DNA from: Nitratidesulfovibrio sp.
GTDB taxonomy: Bacteria > Desulfobacterota > Desulfovibrionia > Desulfovibrionales > Desulfovibrionaceae
Direction of reading: 5' to 3'
DNA: 64,000 nt
NCBI RefSeq assembly: GCF_040373385.1
Contig: NZ_JBDXXH010000001.1
Coordinates: forward strand, 551,583 to 615,582
In this document: piece by piece, positions 43,601-50,162 of the stretch
How the letters are laid out: every line of letters begins with the position of its first letter
How positions within the stretch are numbered: the first letter of the stretch is position 1
Notes under the pieces: model-generated
What the model saw: the letters and a program-made list of their open reading frames with translations, nothing else
The model's database searches: none
What the model was told of the DNA's origin: nothing
Program-made: the position numbers and the translations under genes

Positions 43601-44136
43601 ACCTTGCCCAGGACAACTACCTGTTCTACGGCTCGGTGCGCGACAACATCGCCATCGGCGTGCCCAACGCCGACGACCGGATGATCCTGCGCGCCGCCAC
43701 CATCGCCGGGGTGGTCGATTTCGTGCGGGGGCACCCGGCGGGCTTCGGCATGCCGGTGGGCGAGCGGGGCATGGCCCTTTCGGGCGGGCAGCGCCAGGCC
43801 GTGGCCCTGGCCCGTTCGCTGCTGCACGACCCCGACGTGTTGATACTGGACGAACCGTCCAGCAACATGGACAATTCGTCGGAAATGGCGCTCAAGCGGC
43901 GCCTTGCGGAAGTACTGGATAAAAAGACGCTGATCCTGGTCACCCACCGGGTGAGCATGCTGGACCTGGTGGACCGGCTGCTTGTGCTCGACCATGGCCG
44001 GGTGGTGGCCGACGGCCCCAAGCAGGCCGTCCTTGCCGCGCTGCGCGGCGATCAGGTGCGCGCGGCGGGGCCCGCGCGCTTTTCGGGCGCGCCCGCCCCG
44101 GCACCCAGACCACCTCGTCCACCGCAACAGGGCTGA
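40675..44136 (+). CDS. lapB: LapB-type type I secretion ABC exporter with long disordered N-terminus
   Basis: The 1153-residue protein starts at GTG 40675 (GAGGGG upstream). Residues 1 to about 420 are Pro/Ala/Ser/Thr/Gly-rich and contain 9- and 18-base-encoded repeats (ASPTGP, GPSSAS). Then comes a C39-like domain without the catalytic Cys (PPLIECMAFLFRLHG; proline at the Cys position), a six-helix exporter membrane domain (about 560-830), and an ATPase with GRMGSGKSTLGRL, MALSGGQRQAVALARSL and LILDEPSSNMD. Exporters of this class push large RTX adhesins through a TolC channel. The adaptor, LapG-like protease and a sensor follow, defining a Lap-type operon; the adhesin is not in the window. 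Confidence 0.9.
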   Translation: MSDKSSSPPSARPDATQPGKESDKAASGRDNAPSAGASPAGTAGVATTTRPEARPGDRSSPAGTGATGVAGATGAANTSVPRPSGPEAGKPAERPLSRFSERAPDKAPDKSSDRAPAQAFGKSPDKPADAPATKPVERTPERTGDRPARPSYGFAGRSGTGSGGESGKAAGSDGAKPAPTASPASPTGPASPTGPASPTGPASPASPAGTAGLAKPAPARPAVTAPGSRPGESGTKTADVTTRPAGGIAAQPAQPSQRASATPASPATAASPVTPASPTTPATAASPAGSAPAPGPSTRPGTGGAAVTFGTAAAPAPSSAPSSASGPSSASGPSSASGPTGPAGPTGPAPRPALPPDPDRAAAFAPEEVIPAVGAPRPVPPPPPSSIPPDAAAAAAAALEGPQLDAALEPPVPQGGIPDMRGLDPADVDYTPPLIECMAFLFRLHGKPVSTRFLIAGLPMSDGPVHPSACIRAARTAGMASSVVYRPTLDRISSLTLPCILLLRQEKACVLLGLNGDKAEVLFPETGMEPRSVPVDELTKEYTGYAMFARLEGKLDRRASEIKLLKAKRWFWDTLLHFLPIYKHVLFASVVVNLLTIVSPLFFMNVYDRVVPNSATETLWVLAIGIGIAYVFDFLLRNLRSYFVDVAGRNADIVLASRLMNQLMTLRLDAKPDSTGSLANNLREFESLREFFGSTTLLALVDLPFLVLFVLIVCFIGGPIGVVPMLAVPMVVGIGMLLQLPFQRVAEAGYKEGMQKNALLVEIINGLETVKSSLAEGRMQHAWEKVVGMSASSNAQSKGLANISVTMSILFTQLVSVTVIIWGVYRISDGLLTMGGLIACNMLASRAMAPLSQVAAMLARLQQSRMALKSLDMLMNLPTERPDDRPYVDFGPLEHSVVFESVSFAYPGSERLALENVNTTIRPGERVGIIGRMGSGKSTLGRLAIGLYQPRDGAVRFGGVDIRQMDMADLRSRVGYLAQDNYLFYGSVRDNIAIGVPNADDRMILRAATIAGVVDFVRGHPAGFGMPVGERGMALSGGQRQAVALARSLLHDPDVLILDEPSSNMDNSSEMALKRRLAEVLDKKTLILVTHRVSMLDLVDRLLVLDHGRVVADGPKQAVLAALRGDQVRAAGPARFSGAPAPAPRPPRPPQQG

Positions 44137-44163
44137 TGCGCGGCGCACCAGCGGAGCACGATC

Positions 44164-45693
44164 ATGGAAAATGACAAGACCACAACGGGCGGGCCGGGGC
44201 CCGCGATCCCTCCCGGCACCCGACCCGGCCCTCCCCCGGTCATGCCTCCGGTCATGCCTGGGGCCATGCCCGGAGGGGCTGCGCCCGGCATGGGCGCCCC
44301 GGGTGGCACGACCCTTGGCCAGCGCCTTGCCGAGGCCACCCGCACCAGCGCGCTGGGCAGCGGCGGGGCGGGGCACGGCGTGCGCCGCGACGACCTGGAA
44401 TTCATGAGCGAAGTGGACGCGGCCCTGCATCGCAAGGGGCATCCGCTGGCCTTCCTGCTGTCCGCCTCGCTGGGGATATTCTTTCTGGCGTTCATTGCCT
44501 GGGCGGCCTTTGCCGCGCTGGACGAGGTGACGCGCGGCCAGGCCCAGGTCATTCCCTCGCAGCGCATCCAGGAAATCCAGAACCTGGAAGGCGGCATCAT
44601 CAGCGAGATATTCGTGCGCGAAGGGCAGATCGTGGAAAAGGGCACGGTGCTGGTGCGCCTGGACAACGAATCGGCCGCCAGCTTCTTTCGCGACGCCGTG
44701 TCCAAGTCATACGAGCACATGGCCGCCATTGCCCGGCTGGAGGCGGAAATGGCGGGCAAGGACCCGGTGTACCCGCAGGAAGTGGTGCAGAATGCGCCCC
44801 AGGTGGTGGCCGACCAGACGTCCATCCACAATGCGCGCAAGCGCCAGCTGGAACTGGAACTGGGCGTGCTGGAAAGCCAGCTTTCGCAGAAGCGCCAGGA
44901 AGTGGAAGAAATGGTGGGACGGCAGGGCCAGTTGGGCGCCAGCCTGCGCGTGGCGCAGGAACAGCGCGACATCGCCCGGCCGCTGGTGGAAAAGCAGATA
45001 TACTCCAAGGTGGACTACCTGAGCCTTGAGCAGCGCGTCATCCAGTTGCGCGGCGACATCAGTTCGCTGGCCGTGAACATCCCCAAGGCCCGCAACGCGG
45101 TGCACGAGGTGGAGCAGCGGTTGTCGCACCGCAAGGCAGAGGTGCGTTCGCAGGCGGTGGAAGAAATCAACAAGCGCCGCGGGGAACTGAACTCGCTGCG
45201 CGAAACCCTGTCCGCCGGTGAAGACCGGGTAACCCGTACCGACCTGCGCGCCCCGGTGCGCGGCACGGTGAAGCGCATCATCATCAATACCCAGGGCGGG
45301 GTGGTGAAGCCGGGTGAATCCATCATGGAACTGGTGCCGCTGGACGACACCCTGCTGGTGGAGGCGCGCATCCGCCCGGCGGACATCGCCTTCCTGCATC
45401 CGGGCCAGAAGGCCATCGTCAAGATCACCGCCTACGACTTCTCCATCTACGGCGGCCTGGAAGCGGGGCTGGAACAGATCAGCGCGGACACCATAGAGGA
45501 CCGCAAGGGCGAGTTCTACTATCTGGTCAAGTTGCGCACCAGGAAGAACGCCATCACCTATCGCGGCGAAAGCCTGCCCATCATGCCGGGCATGACCGCC
45601 ACGGTGGACATTCTCACCGGCAAGAAGACGGTGCTCGATTATCTGCTGAAGCCCATCCTGAAGGCGCAGCAGAATGCCCTGCGGGAGCGTTGA
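44164..45693 (+). CDS. lapC: LapC-type membrane fusion protein (HlyD family)
   Basis: The 509-residue adaptor has a Pro/Gly/Met-rich cytoplasmic N-terminus (about 70 residues), one membrane helix (about 96-118), then HlyD features: IPSQRIQEIQNLEGGIISEIFVREGQIVEKGTVLVRLD (a biotinyl-lipoyl half motif), a long coiled-coil hairpin (about 180-350), and the closing half TDLRAPVRGTVKRI and a beta-barrel. It links the exporter with an outer-membrane TolC-type channel. It begins 28 bases after the exporter gene. Confidence 0.92.
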   Translation: MENDKTTTGGPGPAIPPGTRPGPPPVMPPVMPGAMPGGAAPGMGAPGGTTLGQRLAEATRTSALGSGGAGHGVRRDDLEFMSEVDAALHRKGHPLAFLLSASLGIFFLAFIAWAAFAALDEVTRGQAQVIPSQRIQEIQNLEGGIISEIFVREGQIVEKGTVLVRLDNESAASFFRDAVSKSYEHMAAIARLEAEMAGKDPVYPQEVVQNAPQVVADQTSIHNARKRQLELELGVLESQLSQKRQEVEEMVGRQGQLGASLRVAQEQRDIARPLVEKQIYSKVDYLSLEQRVIQLRGDISSLAVNIPKARNAVHEVEQRLSHRKAEVRSQAVEEINKRRGELNSLRETLSAGEDRVTRTDLRAPVRGTVKRIIINTQGGVVKPGESIMELVPLDDTLLVEARIRPADIAFLHPGQKAIVKITAYDFSIYGGLEAGLEQISADTIEDRKGEFYYLVKLRTRKNAITYRGESLPIMPGMTATVDILTGKKTVLDYLLKPILKAQQNALRER

Positions 45694-47108
45694 TGCTGCA
45701 ATGGGCCAAAGGCGAAGGAAACGGCGCGGGTAGCGTGCCGTACCATCCCGGTCCGCCGGTCGCGGCGGACGGGGCCGGGGGGGCGTGTACGCGCCGCAAG
45801 CCCGGCTCGCGTGGCCCGGTTGGGAGGTTTTTCGGGCATCGCCTTCGGATGCTGCCAGTGTTTGCCCTGCTTGCCCTGTGTGCCTTGGCCACGGGCGGCG
45901 GCCAGTGGAACGGCGCGTGGCCCGACACGGCCATGGCGGGGGGGGCATCCCCCAAGGCCGCGCCCATGCAGGCGGAGGGGGCAGGCACCGCCGTGCGCAC
46001 CGGGGTGCCCGCCACCCCCGAGGTGCGCGGTGCGGTGGCCGGTACAGCGCCGGAACTTGCCGGAACAGCACCGGAAGTGGCCGGATCTGTGTCGGACGTG
46101 ACCGGACCGGAAAGGGCAGTACAGTCGGGGCGGGTTGTTGCCGATATGCCTCATGGGCAGGCAGCCCCGCCCGAGGTTGCGGACAGCGCGCGGCAGGCGG
46201 GTGACGGACGCGGCACCACGACGACCGCCGGGAACGCGGGCGGAGGCGATGCGTCCCCCGAGGTGAACGGGGCCGACGAAGCTGCGGCGGACACGGCCAA
46301 AGCAGACACGGCCAATGCGGACACGCCCCCGGTGGGCTTGCCCGATGCGCCCCTTGTGGCCCAGGCGGAACAGGCGGAGCGGGCCGGGCAGGCCGGACAG
46401 GCCGGGCAGGGCGGACAGGGCGGACAGGCGAGGCCGTCAGGGCAATCAGCTCAATCCGCGCAGTCTGGCCAATCTGTACAATCCGGCCAGCCTGCGGAAC
46501 CACGGCAGGGCGCCTCGTCGGCCTCGCGCGGCATCCGGCTGTTCAACACCATAGAGTTCCGGGGGCCGCTGAAGAATCTGCCCAAATGGGACCGGGTGCT
46601 GAACGTGGATCGCAAGACGCCCGGGCTGATTCCGGAACGGGCGCTGGGCGGGCGCAATGCCCTGTGGGGCGAGTTGCGCTCCGAATGGCGGGGCCTGTCC
46701 ACCATGGACAAGCTGCGCAACGTGAATTCCCTGTTCAACCAATGGCCCTACCGGCTGGACAGTGAAGTGTGGGGCGTGGTGGACTACTGGGCGGCTCCGG
46801 TCGAATTCCTGCGCAAGTCGGGCGACTGCGAGGACTACGCCATAACCAAGTATTTCGCCCTGAAGCAGCTTGGCGTGTCCGTGTCGGACATGCGCATCGT
46901 CATCCTGCTGGACTCGATCCGCCGCTTGGCCCATGCCATACTGGTGGTATATACGGGGGGCGACGCCTACGTGCTGGACAACCTGTCCAACGTGGTGCTG
47001 TCGCACCAGCGTTACGGACACTACGTACCTCAGTACTCCATAAATGAAGAACACCGGTGGGCGCATATCCCTATCAAGGGCGGCCCCGGCACCCGAAGAA
47101 TGCAATAG
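45693..47108 (+). CDS. lapG: LapG-like transglutaminase-type cysteine protease
   Basis: The 471-residue product has an N-terminal hydrophobic export segment (about residues 52-68), a 200-residue low-complexity linker (Ala/Gly/Gln-rich with GQAGQ and QSAQSGQ repeats), and a C-terminal BTLCP domain with the Cys-His-Asp triad: GDCEDYAITKY (Cys379), RLAHAILVV (His414) and YVLDNLS (Asp429). LapG proteases cut the retention module of biofilm adhesins in the periplasm and release them from the cell surface. Its ATG shares one base with the adaptor stop. The catalytic domain looks intact. Confidence 0.9.
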   Translation: MLQWAKGEGNGAGSVPYHPGPPVAADGAGGACTRRKPGSRGPVGRFFGHRLRMLPVFALLALCALATGGGQWNGAWPDTAMAGGASPKAAPMQAEGAGTAVRTGVPATPEVRGAVAGTAPELAGTAPEVAGSVSDVTGPERAVQSGRVVADMPHGQAAPPEVADSARQAGDGRGTTTTAGNAGGGDASPEVNGADEAAADTAKADTANADTPPVGLPDAPLVAQAEQAERAGQAGQAGQGGQGGQARPSGQSAQSAQSGQSVQSGQPAEPRQGASSASRGIRLFNTIEFRGPLKNLPKWDRVLNVDRKTPGLIPERALGGRNALWGELRSEWRGLSTMDKLRNVNSLFNQWPYRLDSEVWGVVDYWAAPVEFLRKSGDCEDYAITKYFALKQLGVSVSDMRIVILLDSIRRLAHAILVVYTGGDAYVLDNLSNVVLSHQRYGHYVPQYSINEEHRWAHIPIKGGPGTRRMQ

Positions 47109-47122
47109 CTCGCGGAGGACCC

Positions 47123-49297
47123 ATGGCAGAGAACAGCGCATCGACAGGCACGCCGGACCGCGACAGACCCGCTGGCCGTTCGCGGCTTCTGTGGTTCGGC
47201 ATCGTGGTGCTTGGGGTTACCGTGGCTGCCGCCACGGTGGGTGCCTACTGGAACATCACTGATGCCCGGCACAAGCTGGAGACGGACATTGCCCAGCGCC
47301 AGGCCGTGCTCACGCTGGCCCGGGTGGAGTCCATGAACCTGTGGCTGGATTCCATGACCGAGCAGGGGGCGCGGCTGATCAATGCCGACCTGTTCCGGTT
47401 GTTCGCCTCCGAGGTGAACCAGCTGGAAGGCGACGTGGGCCTGATGCTGAACAAGCCCGGCCATGATTCCGGCCAGAACGGCGACAAGGCGGGCAAGCCG
47501 GGTAAGCCCGGCGCTCCGCAGGGCCCCGGAGCCGGAGACGACGACATCTCGCAACTGGCGGCGCAACTGCCGCTGATGCGCAACCTGCTGCGCGAGTTCG
47601 TGACCTATTCCGACTTCGTGTCCGGGCGCATCGTGAACACCCGTGCCCAGACCTACATTTCCACAGACGCCACCCCCGTGCCGCTGAACGAGGACCAGCA
47701 GACCGCCATCCGCACCGTGCTGGAAACGGGCCGGATGCAGTTCTCGCATGCCCGCTCCACCCAGACCGGGCTGGTGCTGGACCTGTTCATGCCCATTCTG
47801 CCGCCCCAGTTCGAGGCGGCCACCGGCGCGCGGCCCGTGGCCGTGCTGCTGCTGTCCAAGATCATCTCCGGCAAGGTGGGCGAGTTTCTGGCCGCCTCGC
47901 CGCTGGTGGAGAAGGGGCAGGTGTCGCGTCTGGTGCAGCGCACCCCGCACGGCTTCGAGGAAATCGCCCCTTCGGCCCAGGAAGGGCTGAAGAACGTGCC
48001 CCCGCCCGCCTTCGCCGAAACCGGCGACCTGCCCTTCATGCAGCGCACCTCGGTGGATGGCGGCACGCAGGTGTACTCCACCGGGCGCAAGGTGCCGAAC
48101 ATCGATTGGTGGACCGTGGAGGAAATTTCCGCCGACCTCGCACTGACCCGCCTGGCCGAGCGCGAGCGCACCGTGGTGGGGCTGGCGGTGCTGTGCACCC
48201 TGCTGCTGGTGGTCATGCTGGCTTCGTTGTGGTGGTGGCTGGTGGGCCGGGAACAGCGCGAAATCGCGCGTGACTTCAAGGCCCTGTTCGAGGTCATCGA
48301 CGATCAGAAGCAGCTTCTGGACGGCATCAACTCGGCCATGACGCACCCGGTTTCGCTCACCGACGACCAGAGCGTGTTCCAGTACGTCAACCGGGCCTTC
48401 GCCCGCGCCGTGGGCCGCAGCCCCGAAGAACTGCTGGGCATGGACATGCAGGCGGTGTTCGGCTTCGACACCGCGCGGCGCATCACCGCGCCCGATGCCC
48501 AGGTGCTCATGGGCGGCGACCCGGCCACGGTGAACGAGGTGGTGTACCTGCAATCGCGCAGGCGCCATTTCCAGATCGTCAAGGCACCGCTGTTCGGCCC
48601 CGACGGCAGGCAGGTGCGCGGCGTGGTTTCGGTGTTCCACGACATCACGGAACTGGTCGAGGCGCAGGAACGCAACCGCCGGGTGGTGCAGCAGACCATC
48701 GACGCGCTGGTGCGGGCCATCGAACAGACCGACCCGTACCTGGCGGGCCATTCGCGGCTGATGGGCACCGCAGCCAGCCTGACCGCGCGGGCCATGGGCC
48801 TTGGCGAGCGCGACGTGGCCACGGTGGAGGCGGCGGCCAACCTTTCCCAGGTGGGCAAGATGTTCGTGCCGCGCGACATCCTGAACAAGCCCGGCAAGCT
48901 CACGGCGCAGGAAAAGCATGAGATGGAACGCCACGTGGAATACGCGCGCGACGTGCTGTCCTCCATCGAGTTCGACCTGCCGGTGCTGCCCGCCATCATC
49001 CAGATGAACGAACGGCAGGACGGCAAGGGGTACCCCGAGGGCCTTTCCGGCGAGCAGATATCCGCCCACGCCCGCATCCTGGCCGTGACCAACGCCTTCT
49101 GCGCCATGCTGCGACCGCGGTCGTACCGCCCGGCCCTGCCGTTGGAGAAGGTGCTGGACGCCCTGGAAAGCCAGACCGACAGCTACGACGTGAACGTGGT
49201 GCACGCCCTGCGCGATGTGCTGGACACACCGGCGGGCGAGCGGCTGATGGGCCAGATCGGCGGGGCAGCCGTTGGTGGGGCCAACGGCGAGGCTTAG
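47123..49297 (+). CDS. membrane PAS sensor with degenerate HD-GYP domain (LapD-position protein)
   Basis: The 724-residue protein has a membrane helix (about residues 23-43), a periplasmic domain of about 290 residues, a second helix (about 352-375), a PAS domain (about 400-510) and a C-terminal HD-GYP-like domain. In the latter the metal-binding HDIGK reads SQVGK, the HHE before DGxGYP reads MNE, and the D of DxFDA reads TNAFCAM, while GHS, RH and DGKGYP remain. Phosphodiesterase activity is therefore unlikely; binding of c-di-GMP without hydrolysis is plausible. It is 14 bases after the LapG-like gene with GGAGG, in the place of the LapD receptor of other Lap systems. Confidence 0.85.
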   Translation: MAENSASTGTPDRDRPAGRSRLLWFGIVVLGVTVAAATVGAYWNITDARHKLETDIAQRQAVLTLARVESMNLWLDSMTEQGARLINADLFRLFASEVNQLEGDVGLMLNKPGHDSGQNGDKAGKPGKPGAPQGPGAGDDDISQLAAQLPLMRNLLREFVTYSDFVSGRIVNTRAQTYISTDATPVPLNEDQQTAIRTVLETGRMQFSHARSTQTGLVLDLFMPILPPQFEAATGARPVAVLLLSKIISGKVGEFLAASPLVEKGQVSRLVQRTPHGFEEIAPSAQEGLKNVPPPAFAETGDLPFMQRTSVDGGTQVYSTGRKVPNIDWWTVEEISADLALTRLAERERTVVGLAVLCTLLLVVMLASLWWWLVGREQREIARDFKALFEVIDDQKQLLDGINSAMTHPVSLTDDQSVFQYVNRAFARAVGRSPEELLGMDMQAVFGFDTARRITAPDAQVLMGGDPATVNEVVYLQSRRRHFQIVKAPLFGPDGRQVRGVVSVFHDITELVEAQERNRRVVQQTIDALVRAIEQTDPYLAGHSRLMGTAASLTARAMGLGERDVATVEAAANLSQVGKMFVPRDILNKPGKLTAQEKHEMERHVEYARDVLSSIEFDLPVLPAIIQMNERQDGKGYPEGLSGEQISAHARILAVTNAFCAMLRPRSYRPALPLEKVLDALESQTDSYDVNVVHALRDVLDTPAGERLMGQIGGAAVGGANGEA

Positions 49298-49350
49298 CCG
49301 GGCAAACGCCGCCACCCGCGTGGCGACGACCGGCACGGCAGAAAGCAACG

Positions 49351-49377
49351 GGGGGGCGCCATGCGGCGTCCCCCCTT
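49351..49377 (+). terminator. terminator hairpin of the Lap-type operon
   Basis: A 10-bp stem (49351-49360 with 49365-49375) with one bulged T, 53 bases after the stop. It is GC-rich and followed by TTCGC only. Confidence 0.45.
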
Positions 49378-49523
49378 CGCGTTGCGTGTGTGGTCGGGCG
49401 TGCCGACGTTGGGGCACGCCCGGAACCCCAGCGGCAGATGGCCGGGCAAAGACAGCGCCGGGGGGCGGTTCAGGACCGGGCCGGTGCCCGAATCGGAGCC
49501 TGGTGAGGGGGGCAGACCCCGGA

Positions 49524-49964
49524 TCAGGCATCGGATGCGGCGTTCAGCGTTGCCACGAATTCCTTGACCTGCTCTTCGATGGCATCGCGTATGGCGCGGG
49601 TTGCCGCCAGGCGTTCCTCTTCATCGCCGACGAGCGCGGCGGGGTCGTCGAAGGGCCAGTGATGGCGGCGAACCAGGCCGGGGAACAGGGGGCACTGCGT
49701 TTCGCCTTCGGCGCACACGGTGACCACATGGTCGTACATGCGGCCCTGCCGGAACAGGTCGAATACCGAGCGGGCCGTGGCCCCCGATATGTCGATGCCC
49801 ACTTCTCGCATGACCTGTATGGCCAACGGATTGATGGAGCCGGGTTCCAGCCCGGCGCTTTCCGCCTGAAAGGCGGCCCCTCCGTGCTTGCGCAGGAAGG
49901 CTTCGGCCATCTGGCTGCGGGCGGAATTGTGCACGCAGATGAACAGGACACGGGTGGCATGCAT
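49524..49964 (-). CDS. ArsC-like low-molecular-weight phosphatase (arsenate reductase family)
   Basis: The 146-residue protein has the LMW-phosphatase P-loop ICVHNSARSQMAEA near the N-terminus and HHWPFDDPA with the family's Asp-Pro later, matching thioredoxin-type ArsC. A further cysteine is in VVTVCAEGETQCP (two Cys), as needed for a disulfide relay. It could reduce arsenate or act as a phosphatase; no other ars genes adjoin. GGAGG precedes the ATG at 49964. A perfect GTGACA-N6-TGTCAC inverted repeat lies 42 bases upstream. Confidence 0.82.
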   Translation of the reverse strand: MHATRVLFICVHNSARSQMAEAFLRKHGGAAFQAESAGLEPGSINPLAIQVMREVGIDISGATARSVFDLFRQGRMYDHVVTVCAEGETQCPLFPGLVRRHHWPFDDPAALVGDEEERLAATRAIRDAIEEQVKEFVATLNAASDA

Positions 49965-50005
49965 GGCGGCCTCCATTTGGCTTTTTGGCAAAATGGCATT
50001 GTTGC

Positions 50006-50023
50006 GTGACAAAATGGTGTCAC
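50006..50023 (-). promoter_or_regulatory. candidate operator upstream of the ArsC-like gene
   Basis: GTGACA (50006-50011) and TGTCAC (50018-50023) form a perfect inverted repeat with a 6-base spacer. In addition CAAAATGG occurs twice, 21 bases apart (at about 49989 and 50010), roughly two helical turns. Confidence 0.4.
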
Positions 50024-50027
50024 TATG

Positions 50028-50055
50028 AAAAAAGCCGGGGCCCGCAGGCCCCGGC
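50028..50055 (-). terminator. rho-independent terminator of the chemoreceptor gene
   Basis: In the minus direction a 9-bp stem (50055-50047 with 50042-50034) is followed by six T (50033-50028). Confidence 0.85.
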
Positions 50056-50162
50056 GTATCGTTCGGCAATGGATGTGGCGTGCGCCCTGTCGGGTGCGCC
50101 CTTCGGCAATCAGCACGCCGCCAATGATCGGCAATTGTCCGTGATCAGATCATCGCCCGCGA

